Shown: positions 18,453 through 29,119 of the stretch, piece after piece | Position numbering within the stretch: the stretch's first letter is position 1 | Layout of the letters: each line of letters begins with the position of its first letter | Assembly: GCA_902601705.1 (NCBI GenBank) | Contig: CACKNV010000003.1 | Location: forward strand, 62,001 to 126,000 | Reading direction: 5' to 3' | DNA length: 64,000 nt | From: an uncultured Pelagibacteraceae bacterium | GTDB lineage: Bacteria; Pseudomonadota; Alphaproteobacteria; Pelagibacterales; Pelagibacteraceae | Position numbers and translations under genes: made by a program | The notes under the pieces: generated by a model | Databases searched by the model: none | Told to the model about the DNA's origin: nothing | What the model saw: only the letters and a program-made list of their open reading frames with translations

Positions 18453-19457
18453 TTATATCAAGCCTACTTTTTCACGTATATTCTTTAGGTTTTCCTCAGC
18501 AATTATGTTAGCTTTTTCGCTACCTTTTTTAAGAATATTTTTTAAATGCGACTTATCTTCAAGTAATTTTTGAATTTCTTTACCAACCGGCGTTATTTCA
18601 TTGATTAAAGCTTCAGCTAATTTTTTTTTTAAAAAAGAATATTCCTTACCAGCCATTTCTGAGATAATTTTTTCTAAACTACTTTTAGTTAATTCAGAAT
18701 AAATAGTAAGAAGATTTAAAGCTTCTGGTTTTTTTTCTAATGATTTAACCTCTCCAGGAATTGAGTCGGAATCTGACTTTGCTTTTTTTATTTTTTTATT
18801 AATTTCGTCAGCACTATCCCTTAAATTGATTCTTGAATAATCAGATTCTTCAGATTTGCTCATTTTTTTTGTCCCTTCTCTTAAACTCATAACTCTAGAA
18901 ATATGTTTAGGTATCAATGGTTCTGGTAAAGGAAAGAAATCTTTGCAATTAAAGTCTTTATTAAATTTTTGGGCTATATCACGAGATAATTCTAAGTGCT
19001 GTTTTTGGTCTGCTCCAACTGGCACATGAGTAGCTTTGTAAAGCAAAATATCTGCAGCCATCAAATTTGGATAGATGTAAAGTCCGACACTAGCTTTTTC
19101 TTTATCTGATCCAGCTTTGTCTTTGAATTGTGTCATTCTATTCAACCAACCAATTCTTGAAACGCAGTTTAAAATCCAAGCCAGCTCTGCATGCCCAGAA
19201 ACTGAAGATTGATTAAAAATTATACTTTTATTAGGATCTAAACCAGTTGCTAAAAAACTTGCCGTGGTTTCTAACACGTTTTCATGTAATTGATTAGGTT
19301 CTTGAAAAATAGTAATCGCATGTAAATCAACAACGCAATAAATACATTCCATCTCTTTTTGTAACGAAACAAAGTTTTTAAGCGCTCCTAAATAATTTCC
19401 CAAATGAAGATTTCCTGTTGGTTGAACACCTGAAAATACTAATTTATTTTTGCTCAT
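18453..19457 (-). CDS. trpS: Tryptophanyl-tRNA synthetase
   Basis: A class Ic synthetase that charges tRNA-Trp. [15 protein letters not shown] contains the HIGH-like motif and KKMSKSEES is the KMSKS loop. MTQFKDKAG and [13 protein letters not shown] are conserved TrpRS segments. Its 334 aa is normal. The track start at 19460 is a TTG; the ATG at 19457 overlaps the murJ stop by one base (TGATG), so translation is probably coupled. Confidence 0.97.
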   Translation of the reverse strand: MSKNKLVFSGVQPTGNLHLGNYLGALKNFVSLQKEMECIYCVVDLHAITIFQEPNQLHENVLETTASFLATGLDPNKSIIFNQSSVSGHAELAWILNCVSRIGWLNRMTQFKDKAGSDKEKASVGLYIYPNLMAADILLYKATHVPVGADQKQHLELSRDIAQKFNKDFNCKDFFPLPEPLIPKHISRVMSLREGTKKMSKSEESDYSRINLRDSADEINKKIKKAKSDSDSIPGEVKSLEKKPEALNLLTIYSELTKSSLEKIISEMAGKEYSFLKKKLAEALINEITPVGKEIQKLLEDKSHLKNILKKGSEKANIIAEENLKNIREKVGLI

Positions 19458-20983
19458 CAATTTGTTTTATAATTTTTAAGTTTTAATATTCCCAATAAAT
19501 AACATGATAATAAATAAAACATACCCACAAAACTAACAATTGAAATTAAATAAACAGCTTTATAATCGTAACTATATTCTAAATAAACTGCGAACTTTTC
19601 CAAAGATAGAAGCAATATTGACGTCATAATGATTGTTGAAATCAATATCTTGATAAAATTAGTTATTAATTGATTTTCTAATAATAAAATTTTTTTACTA
19701 TTTAATAAATAGATATAAATAAAAACACCAACCCAAGTTGAAAGCGATGTAGCTATTGGGATAATTACGAATCCAATTTTCTTAAAGAAAAAGACACTAA
19801 TCAAAATATTTAGAAAGACAATAAATGAGGAAATGTAAAAAGGTGTTTTTGTGTTATTTCTTGCAAAAAAGAAATTTGATAAAATTTTTATTAATGCAAA
19901 GGCTGGCACTCCGTATCCAAAGAACTTTAATGCAGCCGCTGTCATTTCAACATCATTTGGAGAAAAAGATCCGTATCCGAATAACGCATTTACTATCTGT
20001 TTTGAAGCTAATATTAATCCAAAACTTGCAGGAATTGAAAATAAAAGAGAAAGCTCAAAAGATTTGTTTTGAATATCAGAAATTTTTTTAACATCTTTCA
20101 TTTTAAAAGCTTTGGAAAGAACTGGTAAAGAAACAGTTCCAACTGCTATTCCTGCTATGGCAAGATTGATTTGGTAAACTCTATCAGCATAATATAAATA
20201 AGATACGGCTCCTGTTTGAAAAGAAGCAATTATTGTTCCAACTAAAATATTTATTTGTGTTACTCCTGAAGATAAGACGCTTGGTAAAAGTTTTTTAAAA
20301 AAAAACTTCACTTTATTACTTAACCTTAAGTTAAAATTAAAACCTGGTTTATAAAATTTTTTTGTTACATAAATCAAAAATACTAATTGTATAATACCTG
20401 CTAAAGTTACACCAAATGAAAGCTGTTTTGTGTAATCTAATTTATACATAAAAGAAAAAATTAAGCTTATTATCAAAACTAAATTTAAAATAATTGGCGC
20501 TGCAGCAGCGGCTGCAAATTTATTATTAGAATTAAGAATACCTGCAAAGAAAGAGGATAAACTTACGAATAATAAAAATGGAAATGTGATCCTAGTTAGT
20601 TCAACAGCTAAATTAAATGTGAATTGATCAGCTGAAAAGCCGGGGGCAATGATATAAATTAAATAAGGTGTAAATATCTCTACAACAGTAACTATTAACA
20701 TTAATACTATCAATAATGAACTTAAAATGTCATCTGCAAATTTTTTCCCTTTTTTTTTATTCTCTATTTTTGCAGATGTATAACTTGGAATGAAAGCTGC
20801 GTTAAATGTTCCCTCAGCAAATAATCTTCTAAAAGTATTTGGCAATCTAAACGCTACGAAAAAAGCATCTGCAAAAATTGTTGCTCCAAGAAATATTGCA
20901 ATCAAAATATCTCTTATATAGCCCAAAATTCTGCTGATTAAGGTAAAAAGACTAAATACAGATGCTGAGGATAATAGGTTCAT
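19457..20983 (-). CDS. murJ: Lipid II flippase MurJ
   Basis: An inner-membrane flippase that moves the peptidoglycan precursor lipid II to the periplasm. Many hydrophobic helices are spread over 508 aa, as in MurJ/Mvi[31 protein letters not shown] is the family signature near the N-terminus. It is the first gene of murJ-trpS-nfu-bax. A 70-bp spacer with the divergent maeB gene must hold promoters for both. Assignment is firm. Confidence 0.95.
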   Translation of the reverse strand: MNLLSSASVFSLFTLISRILGYIRDILIAIFLGATIFADAFFVAFRLPNTFRRLFAEGTFNAAFIPSYTSAKIENKKKGKKFADDILSSLLIVLMLIVTVVEIFTPYLIYIIAPGFSADQFTFNLAVELTRITFPFLLFVSLSSFFAGILNSNNKFAAAAAAPIILNLVLIISLIFSFMYKLDYTKQLSFGVTLAGIIQLVFLIYVTKKFYKPGFNFNLRLSNKVKFFFKKLLPSVLSSGVTQINILVGTIIASFQTGAVSYLYYADRVYQINLAIAGIAVGTVSLPVLSKAFKMKDVKKISDIQNKSFELSLLFSIPASFGLILASKQIVNALFGYGSFSPNDVEMTAAALKFFGYGVPAFALIKILSNFFFARNNTKTPFYISSFIVFLNILISVFFFKKIGFVIIPIATSLSTWVGVFIYIYLLNSKKILLLENQLITNFIKILISTIIMTSILLLSLEKFAVYLEYSYDYKAVYLISIVSFVGMFYLLSCYLLGILKLKNYKTN

Positions 20984-21053
20984 AAATATTCTTAATTAGG
21001 CCATAAATTTTTAGTGAATTATTATTTTTTATATTACATACTCATTTAACTAA

Positions 21054-23336
21054 ATGCCAAAAAAAACAGAAATAGATCACTATACTGACAAAGAAGCACT
21101 TGATTTTCACATAAAGGGAAAGTCGGGCAAAATTGAGATAGGTTCTTCTAAACCTTTAACTACAAAAAGAGATCTGTCGCTAGCTTATTCACCTGGTGTA
21201 GCTGCGCCTGTTAAAGAAATATCAAAAAATCCAGAACTTGCATATGATTATACAAGCAAAGGAAATTTAGTTGCAGTAATTAGTAATGGATCTGCAATAT
21301 TGGGTTTAGGAAATCTTGGTTCATTAGCATCAAAACCTGTGATGGAAGGTAAGTCAGTTTTATTTAAACGTTTTGCTGATATCGATTCTATTGACATTGA
21401 GATTGATAATAGCGATACAAACTCAATTATAGAAACTATAAAAAATATTAGTGGAACTTTTGGTGGAATAAATCTTGAGGATATTGCTGCACCAGACTGC
21501 TTTATTATTGAACAAAAATTAAAAGAAACATTAAACATACCAGTTTTTCATGATGATCAACATGGAACTGCTATTATCACGACAGCTGCTTTGATAAACG
21601 CTTTAGATATTTCTGGAAAAAAGATTTCAGAGGTTAAAGTAGTCGTCAACGGTGCTGGGGCTTCAGCTCAAGCTTGTGCAAATTTATTTAAAAGCTCTGG
21701 TGTAAAAAATGAAAATATAATTATGTGTGACAGTAAAGGAGTGATTTATGAAGGAAGAAAAAATATTGATCAATTCAAATCTGCTTTTGCTGTTAATACA
21801 AAACTAAGAACTCTTGGGGAAGCAATGAAGAACGCTGACGTTTTTCTTGGTTTGTCAGCTAAAGATGTAGTTAACAAGGAAATGGTAAAATCTATGTCTA
21901 AAAATCCGATAATATTTGCTTGTGCTAATCCTGATCCTGAAATTAAACCAGAGTTAATTCAAGAAGCTAGGGATGATGCAATCGTTGCGACGGGCCGCTC
22001 TGACTATCCTAATCAAGTAAATAATCTAATTGGTTTTCCTTATATTTTCAGAGGCGCTCTTGATGTGAGGGCTAAAGCGATTAATGAGGAAATGAAAGTT
22101 GCTGCTGCAAATGCAATAGCTTTATTGGCAAGAGAAAACGTACCAGATGAAGTTGTTGCAGCCTATGGTGGAGATCGACCAAGATACGGAAGAAATTATA
22201 TTATACCCTCAACTTTTGATCCAAGATTAATAAGTGTTATTCCTGCAGCGGTTGCTAAAGCTGCGATGAAAAGTGGTGCAGCTAGAAAAAAAATTGAAGA
22301 TATAGAGCTGTATAAAGATCAATTATCAAATCGTTTAGACCCATCAATGTCAATAATGCAAGGTATTAACGCCAAAATAAGAAAAAATCTTAAAAGAGTA
22401 ATTTTCGCTGAGGGCGAAGATGAAAATATGCTTAAGGCAGCAATTGAATTTGGAAGAAATAGACTTGGAATACCAATTCTAATAGGTGCAGAAAATAGAG
22501 TCAAAGAGCAGTTAAGAAAAATAGGTTTAGATGAAAATTATAAGATTCAAATAGTTAATTCTACAGATAAAGAAAAGAGAGAGAAATATGTCAAACACCT
22601 TTACAAAAAACTTCAAAGAGAAGGCCAATTAGAAAGAGATGTAGATCGTCTAGTAAGGAATGATAGAATTGCTTGGGGGTCTTCAATGATTGCTTGCAAA
22701 GATGCTGATGCAATGGTTACTGGAAATATAAGGCATTACGCTGCCTCAATAGAAAAATTAAAAAAGGTTGTGGATGCAAGACCAGGTGAAGAAATTTTTG
22801 GTATGACAATGATTGTTTCAAAAGGAAAAACAATACTCGTGGCAGATACTAACGTAACTGAATTGCCCTCTGCTGAAAGATTGATAAACATATCTAAATC
22901 ATGCGTACGGATTGCTCGTCTATTTGGTTTTCAGCCTAAAGTAGCTTTCTTATCACATTCAACTTTCGGAAAACCTTTGTCTAGAAATACTAGACACGTA
23001 AGAGAAGCTATTGAAAAATTAAAAAAGGAAAAAGTTAACTTTGATTTTGATGGTGAAATGCAGCCTGATGTGGCCCTTAACCCTATCTATAAAGAGATTT
23101 ATCCATTTTCAAAAATAGTTGGTAATGCAAATGTTTTAATAATGCCTGCTTTACATAGTGCAGCTATATCAACCAAATTAATGAAAGTTTTCGGTGGAGG
23201 CAAAACCATCGGACCTTTATTAATTGGATTAGGCCAGCCTATAGAAGTTGCACCTTTACGTGCTAGTACTTCAGAAATTTTAAACCTTGCGTCAATAGCC
23301 GCTTACTCGTCAGATGTTATTGATTATTCAAATTAA
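21054..23336 (+). CDS. maeB: NADP-dependent malic enzyme (malic enzyme-phosphotransacetylase fusion)
   Basis: Oxidatively decarboxylates malate to pyruvate with NADPH formation. The first 430 residues are the malic enzyme part (SLAYSPGVAAPVKEI, the metal-binding FHDDQHGTAI, the nucleotide site VVVNGAGASAQACANLF). The C-terminal 320 residues form a phosphate-acetyltransferase-like domain that is generally regulatory and inactive in MaeB. Its 760 aa matches the alphaproteobacterial form. Its stop overlaps the end of the convergent BON lipoprotein by 4 bp. Confidence 0.95.
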   Translation: MPKKTEIDHYTDKEALDFHIKGKSGKIEIGSSKPLTTKRDLSLAYSPGVAAPVKEISKNPELAYDYTSKGNLVAVISNGSAILGLGNLGSLASKPVMEGKSVLFKRFADIDSIDIEIDNSDTNSIIETIKNISGTFGGINLEDIAAPDCFIIEQKLKETLNIPVFHDDQHGTAIITTAALINALDISGKKISEVKVVVNGAGASAQACANLFKSSGVKNENIIMCDSKGVIYEGRKNIDQFKSAFAVNTKLRTLGEAMKNADVFLGLSAKDVVNKEMVKSMSKNPIIFACANPDPEIKPELIQEARDDAIVATGRSDYPNQVNNLIGFPYIFRGALDVRAKAINEEMKVAAANAIALLARENVPDEVVAAYGGDRPRYGRNYIIPSTFDPRLISVIPAAVAKAAMKSGAARKKIEDIELYKDQLSNRLDPSMSIMQGINAKIRKNLKRVIFAEGEDENMLKAAIEFGRNRLGIPILIGAENRVKEQLRKIGLDENYKIQIVNSTDKEKREKYVKHLYKKLQREGQLERDVDRLVRNDRIAWGSSMIACKDADAMVTGNIRHYAASIEKLKKVVDARPGEEIFGMTMIVSKGKTILVADTNVTELPSAERLINISKSCVRIARLFGFQPKVAFLSHSTFGKPLSRNTRHVREAIEKLKKEKVNFDFDGEMQPDVALNPIYKEIYPFSKIVGNANVLIMPALHSAAISTKLMKVFGGGKTIGPLLIGLGQPIEVAPLRASTSEILNLASIAAYSSDVIDYSN

Positions 23337-23911
23337 AATTTGGATCTACTCAATTCTGAAGCTAGATAAATTGAAGGAATTATTTCTTCAACATCATAAA
23401 TCTTATTAGCTTCATTGATAACTTCCTTTTTTTCTTCTGCATCCATTGCAATTCCAAAAATATAAATTTTTTTATTAACTGTTTCTAAAGTGTAATTTCT
23501 AGCTTTTGTTTTTTTATTAAAGATAAGAGCTGTCCTTAATTGGCTGGTTATTAAAATATCTTTTGCTGTACTTTTAAAATTACTTTGACCTTTAATGGTT
23601 ATAGTATTTTTCACAGCTCGAGCTCCATTAGTTTCCCAAGCCATTTTTGTTATCTTTATTTTTTCCTCTGGTTCATCCACTTTGCCCGATAAAAAAATTC
23701 TTCCATCAAGAACCTCCGATTGTATGGACAAAAAGTATTTTTTATCAGCAAGTGCTAATCTCGCAGAAAGGTTTTTTTGCATAATAGTATCATCAATTTG
23801 CATTCCAATAGTTCTTGGATCAAAAGTAATGTTCACACCTGCCCCGAATTGAGAGGCTGATGTACAAGACATTAAAAATAGTATTATTAGTAAACTAAAA
23901 ATTTTTTTCAT
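23333..23911 (-). CDS. BON-domain lipoprotein
   Basis: A probable periplasmic lipoprotein. The signal LLIILFLMSC forms a lipobox with Cys16. Two BON domains follow: one around SIQSEVLDGRIFLSGKVDEPEEK, the second around DILITSQLRTALIFNKKTKARNYTLETVNKKIYIFG. BON proteins of the OsmY/DolP type bind phospholipid and support outer-membrane integrity. At 192 aa it is the same size as DolP. It is immediately downstream of rsmI, as dolP is near rsmI (yraL) in enterobacteria, so a DolP-like role is reasonable but inferred. Confidence 0.85.
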   Translation of the reverse strand: MKKIFSLLIILFLMSCTSASQFGAGVNITFDPRTIGMQIDDTIMQKNLSARLALADKKYFLSIQSEVLDGRIFLSGKVDEPEEKIKITKMAWETNGARAVKNTITIKGQSNFKSTAKDILITSQLRTALIFNKKTKARNYTLETVNKKIYIFGIAMDAEEKKEVINEANKIYDVEEIIPSIYLASELSRSKF

Positions 23912-24734
23912 TCTTAATTTTTAAGCATAAATTATAAACTTTATTTTTGTTAATTTTTTCGGTTTCTAAAATTAAATTAACAGTATCTTTCAAACTATAT
24001 TTCTTTAAATATTTTTTAATTTTATTCACAATTTTTTTTTCATCGAAGATTTTGGTGTGAGTATTTTTATCTGAAATTACTATTGTCAACTCTCCTTTAG
24101 TAAGAGATTTTGATGTTTTTAAATTATCTATATTTTCTCTGATAAAAGTCTCATGTATCTTGGAAATTTCTTTTGCTATTAAAATTTTTCTTCCAGAAAA
24201 GTACTTCTTAAAGTTATCAATATAGAAATCGTATTTCTTTGAAGGAATAAAAAACACTAGGGTAAATTTGTTCTGAGATAAATTAGCCAGGACTTTGTCT
24301 ATCTCATTTTGTGTTTTTGGTAAAAATCCGTAAAATAAAAATTGATCTTTAAAACCTGAAACGCTTAAAGATGCAGTAATTGAAGAAACACCAGGAATGG
24401 GTGTTACTTGTATTCCATTTTTTACACATTCGTTTACCAATATTCTTCCTGGATCTGATAATAATGGAGTGCCTGCGTCTGATACAAGTGACAAAATTTT
24501 GCCTTCTTTAGAATATTTTATGATTTTTGCTAATTGTTTTTGTTCATTAAATTTATGGTAAGAAATTAACTTCTTTTTAATTTTATAATGACTTAATAAT
24601 TTAATTGATCGCCTTGTATCTTCACAAAGAATTATGTCTGAATTTTTTAAGACCTCAAGAGCCCTTAAAGTGATATCATCAAGGTTTCCAATAGGAGTAG
24701 AAACAATATATAAGTAGTTTGAAAGTAGTTTCAT
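23895..24734 (-). CDS. rsmI: 16S rRNA (cytidine1402-2'-O)-methyltransferase RsmI
   Basis: An SAM-dependent methyltransferase that 2'-O-methylates C1402 in the ribosomal P site. LYIVSTPIGNLDDITLRALEVL, ILCEDTRRS, LVSDAGTPLLSDPG and VTPIPGVSS are the tetrapyrrole-methylase-type motifs. The true start is the ATG at 24734 (279 aa). The ORF track carries it on to 25016, but those 94 residues are only the antisense of the divergent PBP-activator-like gene. Its start codon is one base away from that gene's ATG. Confidence 0.95.
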   Translation of the reverse strand: MKLLSNYLYIVSTPIGNLDDITLRALEVLKNSDIILCEDTRRSIKLLSHYKIKKKLISYHKFNEQKQLAKIIKYSKEGKILSLVSDAGTPLLSDPGRILVNECVKNGIQVTPIPGVSSITASLSVSGFKDQFLFYGFLPKTQNEIDKVLANLSQNKFTLVFFIPSKKYDFYIDNFKKYFSGRKILIAKEISKIHETFIRENIDNLKTSKSLTKGELTIVISDKNTHTKIFDEKKIVNKIKKYLKKYSLKDTVNLILETEKINKNKVYNLCLKIKNEKNF

Positions 24735-24735
24735 A

Positions 24736-25890
24736 ATGAAAAGTAAAATTTTATTACCAATTTTTTTTATACTATTTTTTTTAAATTCTAATTTATCAAG
24801 TAACGAAAATAATAAAACACTCAAGGTTGGATTGCTAGCACCTCTTTCAGGTCCGCATAGTGAAATCGGCACTTCTCTTCTATATTCTTTACAGTTAGCT
24901 TTGGAGGAAATTAATGACAAGAGCGTAATAATTGTACCTAAAGACTCAGGCTTTAATGATAAAGAAAAAATTGAACTAGCCATTGATGAAATGAGATCAT
25001 CAGGTGTTAAAATCATAATTGGTCCAACTACTTTTGCAGAATTTGCTCTAGTTAAAAAATATAATGATTTAATATTTATTTCTCCATCAAATATAGACCC
25101 GAAGTTTTCTAATAATATAATTAGTATAGGAGTGAGTTTAGAGTCTCAACTAATTGCTTTAATGGAATTTATAAAAAAAAAGAAAAAAACTAAGACAATA
25201 ATTATGTATCCGAAAAACAATTATTTGAAATTCATTGAGGAAAAGTTGGAAATCCTGAATTTAAAAAATATGAAAACTTTTACATACAGTTCAAACCCTG
25301 AAATTCTTACTGGTGAAATTGAAACCTTAACCAATTACTCTCAAAGAAAAAGAAGCTTGGAATTAAGAAAAAAAATGTTTGAGGATAAAGAAGATGATCA
25401 ATCAATAAAAGAATTAGAGCGTTTGGAACAATTATATACTTTAGGAAACGTTAATTTTGACTCAGTGATTATTATTGACTTTGGAAACAATCTTAAAAGT
25501 GTTTTAACATCTTTAGTCTATACAGACGTTAACCAGGAAAATGTTTTGTTTACCACAATTAATCAATGGTTTGATGAAAGTATATTTTATGAAAATACTA
25601 TTAAAAATTTATATTATCCATCAGTAAACTATAAAGAATTTAAAAAGTATAATACTAAATATTTTGAAAAATTTAAAATTTACCCGAATGAAATCACGAT
25701 ACTTGCTTACGATGCTTTGGGTTTAATTTATTACGCTTGGAAAAAAAATGGAGAGATTAATTCAATAAATGACTTTTCTTTTAAAAATGAAATTAAAGGT
25801 AAGATTGGAACTTTTAGTTTTAAAAATGGAAAAGTAATACAAAAATTAGATATTTACAAAACTGATAATAAAAAATTTATTAAATTTTAA
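24736..25890 (+). CDS. Penicillin-binding-protein activator-like protein (LppC/LpoA C-terminal fold)
   Basis: A periplasmic-binding-protein fold with an N-terminal signal peptide (MKSKILLPIFFILFFLNSNLSS) and no clear lipobox Cys. VGLLAPLSGPHSEIGTSLLYSLQLALEEIND is the typical start of type-1 binding proteins. IIGPTTFAEFALV and FDSVIIIDFGNNLKSVLTSL fit the LppC/LpoA C-terminal domain. Being next to rsmI mirrors the lpoA-rsmI pair of gammaproteobacteria. It may activate a PBP for peptidoglycan synthesis. An amino-acid ABC-transporter binding protein is the alternative. Confidence 0.72.
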   Translation: MKSKILLPIFFILFFLNSNLSSNENNKTLKVGLLAPLSGPHSEIGTSLLYSLQLALEEINDKSVIIVPKDSGFNDKEKIELAIDEMRSSGVKIIIGPTTFAEFALVKKYNDLIFISPSNIDPKFSNNIISIGVSLESQLIALMEFIKKKKKTKTIIMYPKNNYLKFIEEKLEILNLKNMKTFTYSSNPEILTGEIETLTNYSQRKRSLELRKKMFEDKEDDQSIKELERLEQLYTLGNVNFDSVIIIDFGNNLKSVLTSLVYTDVNQENVLFTTINQWFDESIFYENTIKNLYYPSVNYKEFKKYNTKYFEKFKIYPNEITILAYDALGLIYYAWKKNGEINSINDFSFKNEIKGKIGTFSFKNGKVIQKLDIYKTDNKKFIKF

Positions 25891-26452
25891 TTTTTTTTTT
25901 CATTTTTTTAAATGCAATAAATCGATGATCCATTTTAATTTTTCTTTTTTTTGACATTTGACCAAAAGTTATTTTTTCTTTATTCGGAATAAAAATTGGG
26001 TCATATCCAAATCCATTATTACCTAAGATTTTCGTTGATATTTTTCCTTTCAATCTCCCTTCAACACTAGTTATCTTGCCTTTATTCTTATAAGAAAGAC
26101 TACATACAAAGGTGGCCTTTCTTATCTTTTTTTTTTCTAATTTTTTTAAAATAAATTTCATCGCATTTAAAAAACTGCCATGCTTTTTAGCCAAACGTGC
26201 AGAGTAAATTCCTGGTTTACCCTTCAATGATTGAATACATAATCCAGAGTCATCCGATATAACTGGATAGTTTACATATTTTGCGAAGAAATTTACCTTG
26301 AGCTTTGAATTAGAGCTAAACGTTTTGCCTGTTTCTTTTGGACTTTTAATTTTTAAAGAAATGGGAGATATTTTTTTGTATTTTTTTGAAATTAAATAGG
26401 CAATTTCTCTAAATTTTCCTTTATTATGGGTGCCTATTAAAATTTTTTTCAT
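25880..26452 (-). CDS. rdgB: Non-canonical purine NTP pyrophosphatase (RdgB/HAM1)
   Basis: Hydrolyses dITP, ITP and XTP to the monophosphates to keep them out of DNA and RNA. GTHNKGKFREI is the N-terminal nucleotide motif. SDDSGLCIQSLKGKPGIYSAR and GFGYDPIFIP are the family signatures. Its 190 aa is normal, and it is very Lys-rich. The 3' end overlaps the convergent PBP-activator gene by 11 bp. It is divergent from grpE across a 45-bp spacer. rdgB-hrcA-grpE clustering is common in alphaproteobacteria; hrcA is missing here. Confidence 0.95.
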   Translation of the reverse strand: MKKILIGTHNKGKFREIAYLISKKYKKISPISLKIKSPKETGKTFSSNSKLKVNFFAKYVNYPVISDDSGLCIQSLKGKPGIYSARLAKKHGSFLNAMKFILKKLEKKKIRKATFVCSLSYKNKGKITSVEGRLKGKISTKILGNNGFGYDPIFIPNKEKITFGQMSKKRKIKMDHRFIAFKKMKKKIKI

Positions 26453-26460
26453 GTATAGCC

Positions 26461-26484
26461 TAGTAATTTAATAAGTAATTACTA
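26461..26484. promoter_or_regulatory. Inverted repeat between rdgB and grpE, candidate operator
   Basis: TAGTAATT and AATTACTA form a perfect 8-bp inverted repeat around an 8-bp spacer. It occupies half of the 45-bp divergent spacer before the heat-shock genes. It is not the CIRCE sequence. TATATA follows at once on the plus strand, so the site would overlap a grpE promoter. It could be an operator, but AT-rich DNA throws up such repeats by chance. Confidence 0.35.
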
Positions 26485-26497
26485 TATAGCAAGTTGA

Positions 26498-27109
26498 ATG
26501 AGCTCAAACAATAAAGAAGAAAACATAAAAAAAAAACAAAATACGGATGAAGAAAGCAGTTTAAAAGAAGCTAAATCATCTGATGAGGGTCAAAAAGAGG
26601 AAGTTAAGGAAAAGACCGTTGAGGAAAAACTTAAAGTCTCAGAAGAAAAACTACTACGTTCATTAGCCGAAATTGAAAATCAAAGAAGAAGATTTGAGAA
26701 AGAAATTAAAGACGCTTTTGAATTTGGATCTTACAATTTTGCAAAAGAAAGTTTAGCCATTTTAGATAATCTTCAGAGAGCTAAAGAAGCTATTAAGAAT
26801 GATGAAAAACTTAAAATTAACAAAGATTTAGATAGGTTTATAGAGAATATTAATATTATTGAAAAAGATTTAATTTCTATATTTGAAAAAAATAATATTA
26901 AAAAAATTGAGTCCCAAAATAAAAAGTTTGATCCAAATTTTCATCAAGCTATGTCAGAGGTAGAAGACGATAAATTAGATCCCGGCACTATTCTTCAAGA
27001 AATACAAGCTGGTTATTTACTTGGTGAAAGGTTATTAAGACCGGCATTGGTAAGTGTTTCAAAGAGAAAAAACCACAAAGACCAAGAAAATAAGGATAAA
27101 AAAGGATGA
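26498..27109 (+). CDS. grpE: Nucleotide exchange factor GrpE
   Basis: Releases ADP from DnaK. An acidic, low-complexity N-terminal region (residues 1-45) is followed by the long dimerisation coiled coil (EEKLLRSLAEIENQRRRFEKEI). The C-terminal beta domain contains FDPNFHQAMSEVEDDKLDPGTI and GYLLGERLLRPALVSVSK. Its 203 aa is normal. It is first in grpE-dnaK-dnaJ, 60 bp before dnaK, so the whole chaperone system is one unit here. Confidence 0.96.
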   Translation: MSSNNKEENIKKKQNTDEESSLKEAKSSDEGQKEEVKEKTVEEKLKVSEEKLLRSLAEIENQRRRFEKEIKDAFEFGSYNFAKESLAILDNLQRAKEAIKNDEKLKINKDLDRFIENINIIEKDLISIFEKNNIKKIESQNKKFDPNFHQAMSEVEDDKLDPGTILQEIQAGYLLGERLLRPALVSVSKRKNHKDQENKDKKG

Positions 27110-27121
27110 AAAATAGCCTTG

Positions 27122-27148
27122 TAGATGGGGAAATAACACCCATATCTA
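27122..27148 (+). other. Bulged hairpin in the grpE-dnaK spacer
   Basis: TAGATGGG and CCCATATCTA can pair across an 8-9 nt loop, leaving a two-base bulge. The stem lies 22 nt before the dnaK ATG and has no following T-run, so it is not a terminator. It could be an mRNA processing or translation-control element for dnaK; the function is unproven. Confidence 0.35.
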
Positions 27149-27169
27149 ATAGCAAATAGGAATTAAATA

Positions 27170-29098
27170 ATGAGCAAAGTAATAGGAATAGATTTAGGAA
27201 CAACAAATTCATGTGTGGCAATCATGGATGGTTCTCAAGCGAAGGTTTTAGAGAATGTAGAAGGAGCTAGAACAACTCCGTCTGTAGTAGCTTTCTTGGA
27301 GAATGAGGAAAAATTAGTTGGCCAACCCGCAAAAAGACAGGCAGTAACTAATGCAGGCGACACTATATTTGCTGCTAAAAGACTTATAGGAAGAAAATTT
27401 GATGGACCTTCAGTCCAAAAAGACATTTCAAAAGTTCCTTACAAAATTGTAAAATCTGATAATGGTGATGCTTGGGTAGAAGGAAAAGGAAAAAAATATT
27501 CACCAGCTCAAATTTCAGCTTTTGTGTTGCAAAAGATGAAAGAAACAGCTGAAAAATATTTGGGGCAGTCTGTAACAAAAGCTGTGATAACTGTTCCTGC
27601 ATATTTTAATGACTCTCAAAGACAAGCTACCAAAGATGCTGGAAAAATAGCTGGACTTGAAGTTTTAAGAATAATTAATGAACCTACTGCAGCTTCACTT
27701 GCCTATGGATTGGATAAAAAGGGTGGAAAAAAAATTGCTGTGTACGATTTAGGTGGTGGTACATTTGATATTTCAATTCTAGAAATTGGAGACGGTGTGT
27801 TTGAAGTTAAATCTACTAACGGTGATACTTTTCTTGGTGGTGAAGATTTTGACGATGCTATTGTTGAGTACCTTGCTAATGAATTTAAAAAAGATAATGG
27901 TATAGATTTAAAATCTGATAAGCTTGCTCTTCAGAGATTAAAGGAAGCAGCAGAAAAAGCAAAAATAGAACTTTCTTCAGCTGCACAGACTGAAATAAAT
28001 TTACCATTTATTACAGCTGATAAAACTGGTCCAAAACATTTGAATTTAAAATTTACTAGAGCAAAATTAGAAGCTTTAGTTCAAGGATTGGTAGATAGAA
28101 CTTTAGAACCATGTAAAACTGCTCTTAAAGACTCAGGTTTTTCAGCAGCAGAAATCAATGAAGTAGTGCTTGTAGGCGGAATGACGAGAATGCCTAAAAT
28201 TATTGAGACTGTAAAAAACTTTTTTGGCAAAGAACCTAACAAGAGTGTTAATCCTGATGAGGTTGTAGCTATGGGCGCAGCTATACAAGGTGGTGTACTT
28301 CAAGGTGATGTAAAAGATGTATTGCTTTTAGATGTAACTCCTCTCTCTTTAGGAATTGAAACTTTAGGTGGTGTTTCTACAAAGTTAATTGAAAAAAATA
28401 CAACTATACCTACTAAAAAAAGTCAGGTTTTTTCTACTGCAGAAGATAATCAACCTGCTGTATCTATTAGAGTTCTTCAAGGTGAAAGAGAAATGGCTGC
28501 AGATAATAAAATTTTAGGCAATTTTGAATTGGTAGGCATACCTCCTGCTGCAAGAGGAACACCTCAAATTGAAGTTACATTTGACATCGACGCAAACGGT
28601 ATAGTGAACGTTTCTGCTAAAGACAAAGGAACAGGAAAAGAGCAAAAGATACAAATTCAGGCTTCTGGAGGACTTTCTGAAGAAGAAATTAATAAAATGG
28701 TTAAAGACGCTGAAGCAAATAAAGAAGCAGATAAAAAGAAAAGAGAAAATGTTGATGCTAGAAATCAAGCAGATAGTTTAGTTTTCTCTACAGAAAAAAG
28801 TTTAAAAGAGCATGGAGATAAAATATCGGCTGACGAGAAAAAAGCAATCGAAGCTGGTATTGCTGATCTTAAAAAATCTTTAGAAGGTACAGACTCAGAA
28901 GATATTAAGAAAAAAACACAAAGTTTAATTCAAGTTTCTATGAAATTAGGTGAAGCAGTTTATAAAAGCCAACAAAAACCTGGAGCTGGTAAAACCGAAG
29001 GTCCAAAAGATGCCAAACCTGAAGACAAAGACAACGTAGTTGACGCGGATTTTGAAGACGTAAAAGAAAAAGAAGAAGATAAAGAAAAAAGCGCCTAA
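27170..29098 (+). CDS. dnaK: Chaperone DnaK (Hsp70)
   Basis: The ATP-dependent Hsp70 chaperone. [13 protein letters not shown] begins the ATPase domain. [12 protein letters not shown] and [12 protein letters not shown] are the other Hsp70 signatures. The substrate-binding domain follows [14 protein letters not shown], then a helical lid and an acidic tail ending DADFEDVKE. Its 642 aa is normal. It lies between grpE and dnaJ in the standard order. Confidence 0.98.
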   Translation: MSKVIGIDLGTTNSCVAIMDGSQAKVLENVEGARTTPSVVAFLENEEKLVGQPAKRQAVTNAGDTIFAAKRLIGRKFDGPSVQKDISKVPYKIVKSDNGDAWVEGKGKKYSPAQISAFVLQKMKETAEKYLGQSVTKAVITVPAYFNDSQRQATKDAGKIAGLEVLRIINEPTAASLAYGLDKKGGKKIAVYDLGGGTFDISILEIGDGVFEVKSTNGDTFLGGEDFDDAIVEYLANEFKKDNGIDLKSDKLALQRLKEAAEKAKIELSSAAQTEINLPFITADKTGPKHLNLKFTRAKLEALVQGLVDRTLEPCKTALKDSGFSAAEINEVVLVGGMTRMPKIIETVKNFFGKEPNKSVNPDEVVAMGAAIQGGVLQGDVKDVLLLDVTPLSLGIETLGGVSTKLIEKNTTIPTKKSQVFSTAEDNQPAVSIRVLQGEREMAADNKILGNFELVGIPPAARGTPQIEVTFDIDANGIVNVSAKDKGTGKEQKIQIQASGGLSEEEINKMVKDAEANKEADKKKRENVDARNQADSLVFSTEKSLKEHGDKISADEKKAIEAGIADLKKSLEGTDSEDIKKKTQSLIQVSMKLGEAVYKSQQKPGAGKTEGPKDAKPEDKDNVVDADFEDVKEKEEDKEKSA

Positions 29099-29119
29099 GA
29101 AAAATAAAGGAGACGTCCT

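Noticed and set aside
24735-25016. N-terminal 94-residue extension of the RsmI ORF in the track
   Set aside because: It is the antisense of the PBP-activator-like gene and has no RsmI similarity; the family start is at the ATG 24734.
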